This document shows positions 39,166 through 49,770 of a stretch of DNA of 64,000 nucleotides, piece by piece. The position numbers were made by a program, and so were the translations under genes. The first letter of the stretch is position 1. Every line of letters starts with the position of its first letter. The DNA comes from Aurantiochytrium sp. KH105 (taxonomy: Eukaryota; Sar; Bigyra; Thraustochytrida; Thraustochytriidae). The notes below the pieces were generated by a model. That model did no database searches. It had not been told where the DNA came from and was given only the letters and a program-made list of their open reading frames with translations. The stretch covers positions 186,001 through 250,000 of the forward strand of contig BGKB01000037.1 of assembly GCA_003116975.1 (NCBI GenBank), read 5' to 3'.

Positions 39166-41229
39166 ATGGCGCTCCAAGACCACGGAGAGAGCACGCGCGC
39201 GACGGTCGACGTCGAGGAGGTCGGCCCGGCCAGTGCCAACGGCAGCCTTGGCGACGGCCCCGAGAACGGGTCCGCGAACGGCGATGTGAAAAAGGTCGAC
39301 GAGCAAGCCCAGGTCCAGCAAGACCAGCAAGAGGTGGCAACGACGCCGGCGAAGAGCGGCGGCGAAAAGGACTTTTACGGCGAGCTCGAGTTCACGCCCA
39401 ACTTTGCGGCGCTGGCCAAGTCCAGCAAACCTACCTCGCTCGAGTGGGAAGATGTCTATCTGCAGATCAAGGGCCGTGATATCCTCAAGCGCATCAGCGG
39501 CAAGGTCGGCAGCCACGAACTCATGGCTCTCATTGGCGCCTCGGGCGCGGGCAAGTCCTCACTCATGAACGTCCTCGCTGGCCGCATCAGCGGAACAGGG
39601 AAAAAGGTCGTCTCTGGCAACGTCTATGTTAACGGCGCTCCCGTGAACCCCATCAGATATCGCAAGAACGTCGCCTACGTGCTGCAAGAGGACGCGCTCT
39701 TTGCCACAGCCACCGCGCGCGAGGCGCTCGAGTTCTCTGCCAAGCTTCGTCTTCCCAACACGGTATCTGCCGAAGAACGCAAGCAAATCGTCGACGAGCT
39801 CATGGTCAGCCTCGGCATCGATCATGTCGCCAACACAATGTGCGGGTCCGAAATGGTTCGCGGCCTCAGTGGCGGCGAGAAGAAGCGCGTTAGCATCGGC
39901 ATTGAGCTCGTCACCTCCCCAAGCATTCTCTTTCTCGACGAACCCACCTCGGGCCTTGACTCGTATAGCTCCTGGAAGGTGGTCTCCATCCTCAAGGCCC
40001 TCAGTCGCTCCGGCTGTGCCGTTCTCTGCACCATTCACCAGCCCTCCTCCGAGACGTTTTCCATTTTTGACAAGGTCATGGCGCTCGCGCACGGCAACAT
40101 CATCTACAATGGACAGGTGGCCACCATCCCCGAAAACTTTAGCAACCATGGCTTTCCCTTGCCGCCCAACACGAATCCTGCAGATTTTATTCTCTTGCTG
40201 GCACAGACGAAAAAGGAAAACGACCTTCCGCGCATCAACGAAGAGGCCAGCAAAGCCTCGAACGTCGATATCATGGTCGAGGGATCCAACAACGATGAAA
40301 CGGACGACGCCCTCGCGAAGCGCCAAGGGAGCTCCATCCAGGTCCCTGCTGGCCACGGGGAGCTCTTCGACGGAGAGCGCACAGCATCAAGCGTTTGGAC
40401 TCAGCTCTCGGAGCTGACAAAGCGCGAGCTTCGCAATATCGTCCGTGACAAGGGGGCCCTCATCGGCCGCTTTGGTATCACGGCCTTTTTGAACATTCTC
40501 TTTGCGCTCATCTTTCTTGGATCCGCCGACATCAACGACGAAGGGTACGAGCTCCGCGGTCATTTCGGCGCGCTTACCAACATGTTCATCGGTGCAATGT
40601 TTGGTGCCAGTCAGCCTGTCCTCCTTACGCTCCCCATGGAGCGCGTGACGTTCTTGCGCGAATATAGCACGGGATCGTACAGGAGCACACCGTACTTTCT
40701 CAGCAAGGTTGCCATCGAGTGCATCCTCTACTTTCTAACCTCTCTTCTCGTTGTCATCATCGAGTACTGGCTCGTGGACTATCAGGGCAACTTTTTCGCT
40801 CTCGTGGGAGAACTCTTTATGCTCAGTCTTGTTTCTGCGTCATACGCCTTCTTCGCTGGCTCGCTCGCCCCGGATGTCAAAAGCGCGCAGGAGATTGCCC
40901 CTTTGGTCTTCGTGCCTCAGCTTCTCTTCACTGGCCTCTTTGTCAGCGTCGATCAGATCCCCGTCTTTTTGCGCTGGGCGCAGTGGCTTTGCTCTCTTAC
41001 CTACGGTCTGAATCTCGGTATGATTACCGAATTTGGCGGCAACCGTTGCGAGCCATCAAACCCGAACTCACCTTCCAGTGTGATCGCCTGTCAAATGTTT
41101 CTCGAGGAAATGAACGTCGAAACGGACATGGTTGGTTTTTACATTGGTATGCAGGTAGCAATCTTTGCTCTTTTTAGAGTTGGCGCCCTTTTTGCTCTCG
41201 TCTGGAAGGCCCGGAACTTTACTAGCTAA
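39166..41229 (+). CDS. ABC transporter, ABCG (White) half-transporter
   Basis: An ATP-driven exporter of lipids, sterols or xenobiotics with the ABCG order: nucleotide-binding domain first, membrane domain second. The product is 687 residues from the ATG at 39166. Walker A is GASGAGKSS (near residue 124), the signature is LSGGEKKR (near 235), Walker B plus D-loop is ILFLDEPTSGLDS (near 255), and the H-loop is CTIHQPSSE. The membrane domain has about six helices (ITAFLNILFALIFLGS, FLTSLLVVIIEYWLV, LFMLSLVSASYAFFAGSLA, VFVPQLLFTGLFVSVDQIP, and a last helix IFALFRVGALFALVW). The N-terminal 70 residues are polar and Gln/Glu-rich. Half-transporters must dimerise; substrate cannot be read from sequence. 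Confidence 0.96.
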   Translation: MALQDHGESTRATVDVEEVGPASANGSLGDGPENGSANGDVKKVDEQAQVQQDQQEVATTPAKSGGEKDFYGELEFTPNFAALAKSSKPTSLEWEDVYLQIKGRDILKRISGKVGSHELMALIGASGAGKSSLMNVLAGRISGTGKKVVSGNVYVNGAPVNPIRYRKNVAYVLQEDALFATATAREALEFSAKLRLPNTVSAEERKQIVDELMVSLGIDHVANTMCGSEMVRGLSGGEKKRVSIGIELVTSPSILFLDEPTSGLDSYSSWKVVSILKALSRSGCAVLCTIHQPSSETFSIFDKVMALAHGNIIYNGQVATIPENFSNHGFPLPPNTNPADFILLLAQTKKENDLPRINEEASKASNVDIMVEGSNNDETDDALAKRQGSSIQVPAGHGELFDGERTASSVWTQLSELTKRELRNIVRDKGALIGRFGITAFLNILFALIFLGSADINDEGYELRGHFGALTNMFIGAMFGASQPVLLTLPMERVTFLREYSTGSYRSTPYFLSKVAIECILYFLTSLLVVIIEYWLVDYQGNFFALVGELFMLSLVSASYAFFAGSLAPDVKSAQEIAPLVFVPQLLFTGLFVSVDQIPVFLRWAQWLCSLTYGLNLGMITEFGGNRCEPSNPNSPSSVIACQMFLEEMNVETDMVGFYIGMQVAIFALFRVGALFALVWKARNFTS

Positions 41230-41500
41230 ACAAACAAACGCGCACGTATCAACTTTATAATGTTTGCACATGCCGTTCTTTTGCGAATAATTCTGTGCTC
41301 ATGCTCCAGATTACAAATTTTACAATCCTTGCCATGCATGCAGGACACTTCTTTTTCCTTACTACTTATTATGCACAGAGAGCACGTCCGCCATGGTCTC
41401 CTGTTGGCGCGCTTGTGCTCACGTGCTCTTTCGTGCTCATCTGGATAGATGCTCGCTCTCAGATGCGCTCAAGCACCTCCTCCAGCTCTTGCTCGAAAAG

Positions 41501-41518
41501 GGTCTATTAAAATAGACC
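41501..41518. repeat. Short perfect inverted repeat
   Basis: GGTCTATT and AATAGACC arms of eight bases around an AA spacer, about 270 bases upstream of the NCAPD3 start codon. It could be a dimer-binding site or chance. Confidence 0.6.
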
Positions 41519-41622
41519 TCTTTGCGGCGGTTGCTCGTTTTCGCGCTGCTCCTCGCTAGTGAGTGGGCCGAGTTGGTTAGACCCAGATCACCCCCCGTGC
41601 GCCCGCGTCTCCATCGATCGGA

Positions 41623-41653
41623 GCGCGTGCGCGTGCGCGTGCGCGTGCACGTG
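41623..41653. repeat. Alternating GC/GT tract (Z-DNA prone)
   Basis: Repeated GCGTGC units of strictly alternating purine and pyrimidine about 130 bases upstream of the NCAPD3 start. Confidence 0.8.
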
Positions 41654-41785
41654 ATCTGCGCTCTCCACGCACGGGAGTACCGCCCTACTACGCACTCGCG
41701 TATTCTCACTCTGTAGGCTCACCCCGGTCGAAGCAACGGAGCAAACATAAATCGGTGGGGTCGGGTCCGTCCTTGTTCGCACGAG

Positions 41786-44700
41786 ATGCCACGTACCGCG
41801 GACCTCGAGGATGCCGTGCAGGCGCTGGCCAAGGCTGGCCTCGACGGCGCCCTGCGCACGAACCGTGACCTGCAAAAGGCGGACGGCGAAGAACTTGCGA
41901 GTCGTCTCGAGGCACTCCTTGACGACGGCTTCGTTTCCGCGCCATCGGGTGCCGCCCCACTCGAAGAACTCCAGGACGCCGTCGAGGCCGTCCTTGCGGT
42001 GGCAGAGTCCACCTCAAGCGAGAACTTCTACACCACAGCCTTTGGCATTCGCGATTCCGAGGCAACAAGCAGCCCGAGAATGCAGCGGATTCTTCTCCAG
42101 TTTGGATTGGCGCAAGCCCTCGCCGATACCTCGAAGCCTTTTTGGACAAAGGCCGCGCGCACCTACCTTGCGCTGCTCAAGATTCCTGGGGCTGTATCTT
42201 ACCAAATGTTCCGCGCCTCTCTCATGCGCATGGTACTGAAGCCGATGATCTCAAATGAGGCCAACGCGACGACTTCCTCCTCTACCACCCTCGCGACGCT
42301 CTGCCAACTTTGTGATACTCGTCCTGTCGTCCTGCGCTGTCTCGCTGCGAATGTGATTCCGAACCTTATCCAGGTGCTTCTCCGTTGTGGCGCAGAAACA
42401 CCCGAACTCCACGAAAAAGTCTTGTACGCTTTCGCGCAGCTTACTGATGAGAGCGCCGGGCACGAGCCGAGCTCAGAGGGCGACGAAAGGCTGCAACGCA
42501 GGGCGCACGGCAATAAAGACGAGAGCGACGGCGATGATGACGACGACGAGGACGAAGACGGTGATGATCACCTGATGAACGGCGAAGGCGGCCGAAAAAA
42601 GACGCGTGGGACAGAGGCACCAAGCAAGAAGCTGGCGACCGCCGTGGAAACCGAAATTTTCAAAGAGTCCCTCCTGGTCTTCAAGAGTACCAAATCGGGC
42701 AAGCTTGTCGATCTCTGCGCCAAAGTTGTTGCCGACCTCGTGGCTCGTCATGCCACGACAGGAACAAGCAGCAGCAGCAGCAGCAGCAATAGCAGCAACG
42801 ATGCAAGTGGACAGCGCTCAGCTCTGAAACGTCAGGATGACCTCGAGGCCACGCGAGCGCTCAAGCTGCTTGAACACTTGTGCTTTGATGTCGCAGACAA
42901 GGCTGACAAGCGGAACATTGTCATTGCAAACGTGCTGCGCGTCATCAGCTGCACGACCGGTGCTGCCCGCGCCAGCACCATCTTTCGCTTCTGTAAATAC
43001 CTCAGCAAGTTGTCACACAGCAGCGAGGTGGCCCAACGCGCACTGGCTGCCGAGCTCGCCAGCGCCATTTTTCAGGTCTGCGACGGTAACGGTGAACTGA
43101 TTCAGGGCCTTGCGGAGCTTGTTCTTGCTCGGTCTGAAGACAAGTCTCCTGCTGTGCGCGCGGCTGCCGTCAAGGGATTCTCTGGTCTCCTCGAAGCTTT
43201 GCCTTTTGACAACGCTGCGGACGAGGGTGCTGGCAGTGGGGACAAGGACGAAGAAGAACGAGAGGGCGTTGCTGCTTCTTTGGCGCCCCTCGTGCGCGAC
43301 GCAGTGAGAGCTTGTCTCCGTATGCTGCGCAGGAGACTGGCAGACCCCAAGGTCACGGTTCGCCGCGGCGCCGCCCGAAGCATGCAGGCCTTCATCATCG
43401 ACGTGCGTGTGCAGCGCGTGCGTGGTCTTGCCAAAATCATTGGTCGCGATCTTGCCGAGGTGGCCAAGCGCGCTCGCGATGTTTCGCCGGCCATTCAAAA
43501 CGCTGCGTTGCAAACAGTCTCTGAGTTTTACCAAGCCTTTGACGAATCTGCAGGCGAAGAAATGTGCACCCAAGTTGCTACAATCTGGGTGGAAACTGTG
43601 CTTCCTTTGGTGTACGCTCCGGAACAGACCGTGCAAAAAACAGCACGAGAGAGCATTGCGACTGACATCGTGGCCCCACTGTCGAAAGCAAATGATGCTG
43701 GTACCAAAGTGTGGCGGCTGGTGGCTGCCATGACGCAAGACCACATTTCTTGCCTTCAAAAGTGCTTTTTTGAGCTTGCCTCCGAAAGCAAGACCAAGAT
43801 TAGTGTCACAAATCTCGTTCACAAAGTCCTGCGCGTTGCCATGGAGACGTCTGACGTAGCAACGTCCCTTGCAGCCTGGGTAATGCTGGATGTGGCCGTG
43901 GGCGGCGGATCCGAGGGACCCGGAGCCCAGGGTCGTGTCAAGGCGAAGGCGCGCAAAGCTGTGAATGTGGGTCTGATTAAGGCTGCATGGGAAAAGTATT
44001 TTGTTGACCAAGACGCCGATGAGGAAGACGCCGGCAGCGAGGCGAGCGCAGACGTGCGTGCGCGAGTCCTGAATGTCATCATGGGTGCATCCGCCTCGAT
44101 CCCAGCGCAAGAGGCCACGGAAATGGCCGCTGCGCTCTTTGACCAGGTCCTGGCCCTTGACCTCGACACCGCACTTTTGCGGCAAGCACTTTTGACGCTG
44201 GTCTCTCTGTGCCTAGCCAAGGCATCCGATGAAAAAGCGGCGCGGCAAATGGTGAATCGCTGGGGCGATCTCATCAAGGCGCAATGCGGTAAGGTTCTGC
44301 GCGAGGTAGGAACCGGCGCCACCGAGCATGTAGAGACGGCGCAACGGGCCCTCTTCATGGTCGGAGAGCTCGCCATTCTTGGCTTCGATCCCGATGACAA
44401 GAACCGCGCGTTGCTTCCACTCGACGAATCACTGAATACGCTTGCAATGGGCATGCTTGCCTCCAACGAGGCTGAGGCTCCCGAGTCAGGTGATGAAGCC
44501 GTACTTGCTGCGTTACGCCCTGCCGCACTCGTGGCCACGGGAAAAATCTGTCTACGCGACGAGGCTACTGCCAAGAAGGCGACGCGCATGCTCATTCGTG
44601 AGCTTGACCAGTGTGCGCAGAGCGAGGTGATCCGAAGCAACGTGATTGTCATTCTCGGCGACCTCTGCCGTCGCTACGCGAACATCGTGGACCCCCATAT

Positions 44701-46204
44701 GGACGTGATCTGTGGATGTCTTGCCGACCCTGCGCCTCTGGTGCGCAGAAATGCTCTCATTCTTCTCACAGGCCTTTTGCAGGAGGACTACATGAAGTGG
44801 CGCGGCGTGATGTTTGCCAGGTACCTCATGTGCGCAGCTGACCCCGATGAGGAGATTCGTGGTCTAGTGCGCTTTGCATTGCAAGAGATTTTTCCCAGCA
44901 AGAACCCGAACCTTTATCATGGCAGCTTTGTCGACGTCCTCTTTGGATTCAACCTGGTGGAGACGGACAAGTTTCACTTGAGTCAGCACTTTTGTCCGCC
45001 AGTGTCCAGAGAAGGCGATGGACAAGGCCAGACGCTGAGCATGCTCTCCAAGGCAAGACTGCAATACGCTTCGCGTATCATGGGTCGCACGAAGGAGTGC
45101 GCTGCCCAGCGGCTCGAGCTGTACGAACTTCTTCTGTCGACAATGTCAGCGGCGCACAAGCTAGAGGTCACGAATAAGCTCTGCCGCGACGTGATTGGCG
45201 ACTTTTTGGACGGCAAGCTGGAGCTACCGACCAGCAAGACGGGCTTGGCGCGTGCCGCAATGCTCGAGGACTGCTTCGCGGTGCTCATGTCTCCGCATAT
45301 CGAGCTCAAGGCATCCCGCACGGATGTCTCGGAGATGGAAGCTGGGGCAGACCTTTCTGCGAGCGTGTCGGAATCGGTGCAAGCTCGTATGGCCGAGGCC
45401 AAAAGCAAGATGCTGACAAAGCTCGAGCGCAAGAACTTTGCGGAACACATCATTCCGCTTGTGCTCTCGTTTTACCACATGCTGGTCCAAAATAAGTCGC
45501 CCTTCCTGCGCCTGGCCATTTCCTATCTGATCAAGATGAAAAAGACCTTTCCCGAAGAATTCGAGCTCAGTCTTGGCGCGAATACGAACCTTTCGAACGA
45601 GCTAGAATTCGAAATTGCGCGTCTCGACAAGGAGGAAGCGCGGCGCGCCGAGCGCGAGAACGAGAAGATGGCCAAGAAGAGACGGCGCTCGGTTGCCGTG
45701 ACAGTGGACGATGGTGCCGAAGCGAGCCCTGCGAAGCGTGTTCGGCCTTCGACTATCAAGAAGGCGCGCCTGGTGGCGCCTGGAACGGCATCGCGTCATG
45801 TGTCTGGCGTCACCTGGCAACCCTCGGCGCGCGATGTTGCGGCTCGAACCGCGACAGGCGTCCTCAAGACACCAATTCCCAAGTCACATTCCAAGAAGAA
45901 CCGGCGCAAGAGCTTGCTCGAGGAGATGAACCTCGGCGCGTCCTCGGCGCCGCGGCGTCTCGAACAGAATTCCGTCACCAAGGAAAACAAGAGCGCGGGC
46001 AGCAACGTCGGCACGCCGCGGCGGCCAACACTTACATTCAAGGCCGCGACGCCTTTGACGGCGGCACCACCGGCCACGGTGGCAACGATGCGGAGACGCA
46101 AGTGGTCGCTGACGCCGTCGCTGGCTAACATGGGCAAGGGGCGCGAGGCCGAAAAGAGCAACGATCTTACAAAGCAGCTCATGGCCATGGGGGACGACGA
46201 GTGA
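41786..46204 (+). CDS. NCAPD3: Condensin II complex subunit D3
   Basis: NCAPD3 is the HEAT-repeat subunit of condensin II, which compacts chromosomes with SMC2/SMC4. The product is 1472 residues from the ATG at 41786, close to the usual length of 1500. The body is HEAT-like helices. The Cnd1 region includes VRRNALILLTGLLQEDYMKW and later LYHGSFVDVLFGFN, which match D3 rather than D2 (LLQEDF-x-KW and a -FHFN block in animals). A helical RLELYELLLSTMSAAHKLEV segment matches the part of D3 after that. There is an acidic loop near residue 250 and a Ser/Asn-rich loop near 330. The C-terminal 150 residues are basic, with many Ser/Thr-Pro sites (TPRRPTLTF, TPLTA, SLTPSLAN) like the phosphorylated tail of condensin II. 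No intron. Confidence 0.92.
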   Translation: MPRTADLEDAVQALAKAGLDGALRTNRDLQKADGEELASRLEALLDDGFVSAPSGAAPLEELQDAVEAVLAVAESTSSENFYTTAFGIRDSEATSSPRMQRILLQFGLAQALADTSKPFWTKAARTYLALLKIPGAVSYQMFRASLMRMVLKPMISNEANATTSSSTTLATLCQLCDTRPVVLRCLAANVIPNLIQVLLRCGAETPELHEKVLYAFAQLTDESAGHEPSSEGDERLQRRAHGNKDESDGDDDDDEDEDGDDHLMNGEGGRKKTRGTEAPSKKLATAVETEIFKESLLVFKSTKSGKLVDLCAKVVADLVARHATTGTSSSSSSSNSSNDASGQRSALKRQDDLEATRALKLLEHLCFDVADKADKRNIVIANVLRVISCTTGAARASTIFRFCKYLSKLSHSSEVAQRALAAELASAIFQVCDGNGELIQGLAELVLARSEDKSPAVRAAAVKGFSGLLEALPFDNAADEGAGSGDKDEEEREGVAASLAPLVRDAVRACLRMLRRRLADPKVTVRRGAARSMQAFIIDVRVQRVRGLAKIIGRDLAEVAKRARDVSPAIQNAALQTVSEFYQAFDESAGEEMCTQVATIWVETVLPLVYAPEQTVQKTARESIATDIVAPLSKANDAGTKVWRLVAAMTQDHISCLQKCFFELASESKTKISVTNLVHKVLRVAMETSDVATSLAAWVMLDVAVGGGSEGPGAQGRVKAKARKAVNVGLIKAAWEKYFVDQDADEEDAGSEASADVRARVLNVIMGASASIPAQEATEMAAALFDQVLALDLDTALLRQALLTLVSLCLAKASDEKAARQMVNRWGDLIKAQCGKVLREVGTGATEHVETAQRALFMVGELAILGFDPDDKNRALLPLDESLNTLAMGMLASNEAEAPESGDEAVLAALRPAALVATGKICLRDEATAKKATRMLIRELDQCAQSEVIRSNVIVILGDLCRRYANIVDPHMDVICGCLADPAPLVRRNALILLTGLLQEDYMKWRGVMFARYLMCAADPDEEIRGLVRFALQEIFPSKNPNLYHGSFVDVLFGFNLVETDKFHLSQHFCPPVSREGDGQGQTLSMLSKARLQYASRIMGRTKECAAQRLELYELLLSTMSAAHKLEVTNKLCRDVIGDFLDGKLELPTSKTGLARAAMLEDCFAVLMSPHIELKASRTDVSEMEAGADLSASVSESVQARMAEAKSKMLTKLERKNFAEHIIPLVLSFYHMLVQNKSPFLRLAISYLIKMKKTFPEEFELSLGANTNLSNELEFEIARLDKEEARRAERENEKMAKKRRRSVAVTVDDGAEASPAKRVRPSTIKKARLVAPGTASRHVSGVTWQPSARDVAARTATGVLKTPIPKSHSKKNRRKSLLEEMNLGASSAPRRLEQNSVTKENKSAGSNVGTPRRPTLTFKAATPLTAAPPATVATMRRRKWSLTPSLANMGKGREAEKSNDLTKQLMAMGDDE

Positions 46205-46542
46205 TCAAGCGAGCGAGCGAGCGAGCAAGCGGCATTTGGAATTCAAAAGATGCTGCGCTTCTTTCGATTCACCCGATATGATTGACATGTATTGCCCTTG
46301 ACACCAAGACCAATAAATCTTGTTTGCTTGGTTGTTTGCTCACTTGCCTGTTTGCTTACGGGCTGAGTGTTTGGTCTGGCTGGCGTAACGAAGGAAGAGC
46401 CATGGAGAAAAATGGAGGAGAAGCAAAAAGAAAGAGGAAGAGGGTGATGGAATAAGAGAAAAAGCAGATTACGTATACTGTAGGCTGGCTGGTTTTGCGC
46501 GTGCGTATGCCCGGAGCGTCCGTCCCAAGGACACGCGCAGGT
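46205..46542. other. Convergent intergenic, NCAPD3 / TIM13
   Basis: Starts with a short GAGC run and contains CTTG-rich sequence; the shared 3' flank of two convergent genes. No gene seen. Confidence 0.6.
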
Positions 46543-46791
46543 CTACTGCTGCTGTCCGCGCTGGACCATGGCCTGGGAGACGACGTTCATGGTGTCCATG
46601 TAGCGATCCATGCACATGGCCAGGCACTTTTGCTCGCTGGAGCTAAGCTTGGAGCCCGGCTTGGACAGGCACTTGACAAAGCACTTCTCCGAGATCTTAG
46701 TAAACATCTCCTGCAGAGCCTGCGCCTGCACCTCGCTGCGCACCTGCTGCAGAAGCTGCTGCTGCTGCTCCGGGGAGACCTGGCCCGCCAT
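46543..46791 (-). CDS. TIM13: Mitochondrial intermembrane-space chaperone Tim13
   Basis: Tim13 forms a hexamer with Tim8 that escorts hydrophobic precursors across the mitochondrial intermembrane space. The 82-residue product has the twin CX3C motif (Cys37/Cys41 and Cys56/Cys60; CFVKC and CLAMC) that forms two disulfides. Around it are the Tim13-specific EKCFVKCLSKPGSKLSSSEQ and KCLAMCMDRYMD. N and C termini are Gln-rich. Length agrees with the family (about 90). The start at 46791 is the only sensible ATG. It diverges from HBS1 across about 560 bases. Confidence 0.95.
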   Translation of the reverse strand: MAGQVSPEQQQQLLQQVRSEVQAQALQEMFTKISEKCFVKCLSKPGSKLSSSEQKCLAMCMDRYMDTMNVVSQAMVQRGQQQ

Positions 46792-47355
46792 TCTGGCTAC
46801 TACTAGCTAGCTTGCGGCTTTTCCCGATCTACGCTTCTTCGAGCACTCTCCGCGTCGCGGGGAGCGCAGCGGCACACGTGCGCGAGGCGGCGGGTGGCGG
46901 AGGTGGCACGGAGACGCGAGCGCTGCAAGCGGGGTTCTCGGCGCGCGGGCGACGTCTGGCGAGCTGCGCGTCGGAGATAGATAAGCTGACTGCTCTCTCT
47001 CTCTCTCGCAAGCAAGCAAGCCAAGTCCACTGCTTGCTTCGCGAGTGGTCCACGGCCAATCGCCGCCCGCGGGGCCAAGTCGGCTATCCGGCGGCCACAA
47101 GTAGGACTATGCGCGTCGCAAGTGAAATATAGAAGCTTTATCTCTGTTGGGCCCACCACACGGCCGCTCGCTCTGGCTGGCTTGGCTTCGAGTCCTACTA
47201 TGCAACAAATTCAAATTCACCATGGTAAAAAAAGAAAATTCGACTTCAAATCCAAGCTTGAACAGTGGCTCCGTCTCTGTTTTTTGTAGTAGGCCTAGGC
47301 ACTACTAGTGAACAAATCCGAATTTGAACTCGAATTCGAGAGCGGAGACGCGAAG
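46792..47355. other. Divergent intergenic, TIM13 / HBS1 promoter region
   Basis: A likely bidirectional promoter region of 564 bases. GC-rich on the TIM13 side with a CT run near 46990-47010, AT-richer on the HBS1 side. No gene seen. Confidence 0.6.
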
Positions 47356-47739
47356 ATGAGGCGCATCAACCCCACGTACGACGCGGACGACCTGTACGAC
47401 GACTACGACGACGAGGTAAGTGCTGCGCAGCCGATACCCGTGCGAGCCGCGTGAGCCGCGGAGAACCAAATAAGAAGGGCGGCGCAACGAGGCAGGGTGT
47501 GTGAATGAAGAACGAGATAGCGGGCGCCGCGCGGACGGGGAACGCGAAGCTCTCGGGGACACGCCATCCCCGCCTCGCTCGCGCGCGCAAGAGAGAGAGA
47601 AAAGAGGGCGGAGCGGCGAACTGACCAGAGACGACGACGAAAATCACTCGTATTGCAGGACTATTACGATGAAGAGTATGAGGCCCAAGAGGCCGCGATG
47701 CTTGCCGCGCAATACGGATCCAGCCAGGATCTGAACGCA

Positions 47740-47778
<39 letters not shown>

Positions 47779-47922
47779 GCACCACCGCCTCCAGATGCGT
47801 TCCCTGCAGCACCGGCTCCTGCGCCCGGGGCTCAATCTTTTATCATTTCAAACAGCAAGAAGCAGAACAAAAAAGGCAAGAACAAAGGCAAGAAATCCAA
47901 CGCAAACGCACAGCATCCCTCC

Positions 47923-47954
<32 letters not shown>

Positions 47955-49770
47955 GCAGCAACACGGACAACAGGGACAAAGTGCGATGGATTTAACCGGC
48001 AAGGTGTTTCAAATGACTGAACTTCTTGATGGTGTCCCGCAAGCTCGCATTCGTGAAGCCCTTCAAGCTCATGGCGGAAACATGGACGCAGCAATGTCAC
48101 AGCTTCTGGACGAGGCCCATGCGAACAACACTACAAAGGGGACGGGAACAGACTCGAAGCCTGCCGCAGCGAGCAAGCCCGTTGTCTTGAGCCTTGGCGG
48201 CGCAGGAAAGGGCGAATCATCATCTGCCTCACAGACTCCTGCTGCTGCTGTTGCCTCAGCAGCCCCACAAGCGAATGCAGCTTCAGCGGCACCCGAGGCC
48301 GCGCCAGCTCCCAAGCCCAAGGCCGCTCCTTCTTCGCGGAGCGGCGCAGGTGCAGGTGCAGGCACAGCTAGCGCGGGCGCCCCTGGTCCTGGCGCTTATG
48401 CCAAGTTTGTGAGCAAGCTGGACAAGCTGAAGCTGGATCCTGGTGAGGCGGACGAGAAGCCAAACCTGAATCTCGTCGTGATTGGCCACGTCGACGCTGG
48501 CAAAAGTACGCTCATGGGCCATCTTTTGTACAAGCTCAAGTACGTTTCGCAGCGTGACATGCACAAATTTGAAAAAGAGGCCAAGGTCCTGAACAAAGGC
48601 TCATTTGCGTTCGCCTGGGTTCTCGATGAGCATGAGGACGAGCGCGAGCGGGGCGTCACCGTTGACGTAGGCGTGAAATACTTTGAAACAGAGCATCGAT
48701 GCGTGACGCTCTTGGATGCCCCGGGTCATCGAGACTTTATCCCAAATATGATTTCTGGCGCTGCACAAGGGGATGTGGCCATTCTTGTGGTGCCAGCAAG
48801 TACGGGCGAGTTCGAAAGTAGTTTTCAACACAATGGACAGACCAAGGAGCACGCCATTCTTGCTCGGTACTGCGGTATTCGAAAGCTCGTTATTGCAGTG
48901 AATAAAATGGACATGTGTGAATGGTCGCAAGATCGCTTCAATGAAGTGGTCGAGTCGCTGCGCGCCTTTCTCCTGCAAGGCGGCTACGCTGCTGAAGATC
49001 TCATCTTTGTCCCTGTGAGTGGCCTCGCCGGTGTGAACCTGGTGGACCCCCTTCCTGCTGGCGTGGCAGACTGGTACAAGGGACCATCCGTGGCGCAATG
49101 CATCGACGCGATGCCGCCTGTGGCACGTCCAGCTAACAAGCCGCTACGAATGGTGGTAGCCGACATTTTTAAGACGATCTTGCTTGGCCCCATCACGGTG
49201 AGCGGCAAGATCGAGGCCGGCGTGATCAAGGAAGGTGAAAGCGTCATGGTGGCTCCCTCCATGGTTTTGGCCAAGGTAAAGGGCATTCATCGCCATCGCG
49301 GCAAGGAGATCGTTCCAGCCAAGTATGCTCGCGCCGGCGAGAATGTGGACGTGGGTCTCCAGGGCATCGAGGACACTATGGTAGGCCTCACGAGTGTGCT
49401 CTGCGAAGCCAAATTTCCGATTCCTGTGGTTCAATATTTTGAGGCAGAGATTGCTACTTTCGACGGTCTCGCTGTCCCGCTTCTCAACGGAACCCAGGTG
49501 CAGTTGCACACGCAGAGTAGCCAGGCTGTGGCGCACATTTTAAAGCTTGCCTCAGTGCGACAGCCTGACGGCAAGGACAAGGCCAACCCGCGTTTCATTC
49601 GCAAGAACCAGACTGCACGCGTCTTCATTCAGACGCAGGACTCAATTTGCATTGAGCGGCACGACGACTTCCGTCCTCTTTCGCGCATTTTGCTTCGCCA
49701 GAATGGTGTCACCGTCGCGGCTGGCCGCGTTCTGGACTTCAAATCGCCCAAAAAGAAGAAGCTGCGATAA
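47356..49770 (+). CDS. HBS1: Ribosome-rescue GTPase Hbs1, two exons
   Basis: Hbs1 with Dom34/Pelota splits stalled ribosomes in no-go and non-stop decay. Exon 1 (47356-47415, 20 codons) ends before GTAAGT; exon 2 (47659-49770) starts after TTGCAG, phase 0, giving 723 residues. Exon 1 encodes MRRINPTYDADDLYDDYDDE, continued by DYYDEEYEAQEAA, which is the acidic start of the HBS1 N-terminal domain. A helical domain with LDGVPQARIREALQAHGGNM follows. The EF-Tu-like GTPase has G1 GHVDAGKST (near residue 296), G3 DAPGHRDF, G4 NKMD and G5 SGL, then domains 2 and 3. GVTVDVG and the Hbs1-type N terminus argue for Hbs1 over eRF3 or eEF1A. Two polyglutamine tracts of about 13 each (near 47740 and 47924) flank a Lys/Asn-rich linker; their function is unknown. 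Confidence 0.94.

Larger units (their letters stand above)
41230..41785. other. Intergenic, ABCG to NCAPD3
   Basis: Holds the ABCG 3' flank and the NCAPD3 promoter. Visible signals are a short inverted repeat at 41501-41518 and an alternating purine-pyrimidine tract at 41623-41653. Confidence 0.6.
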
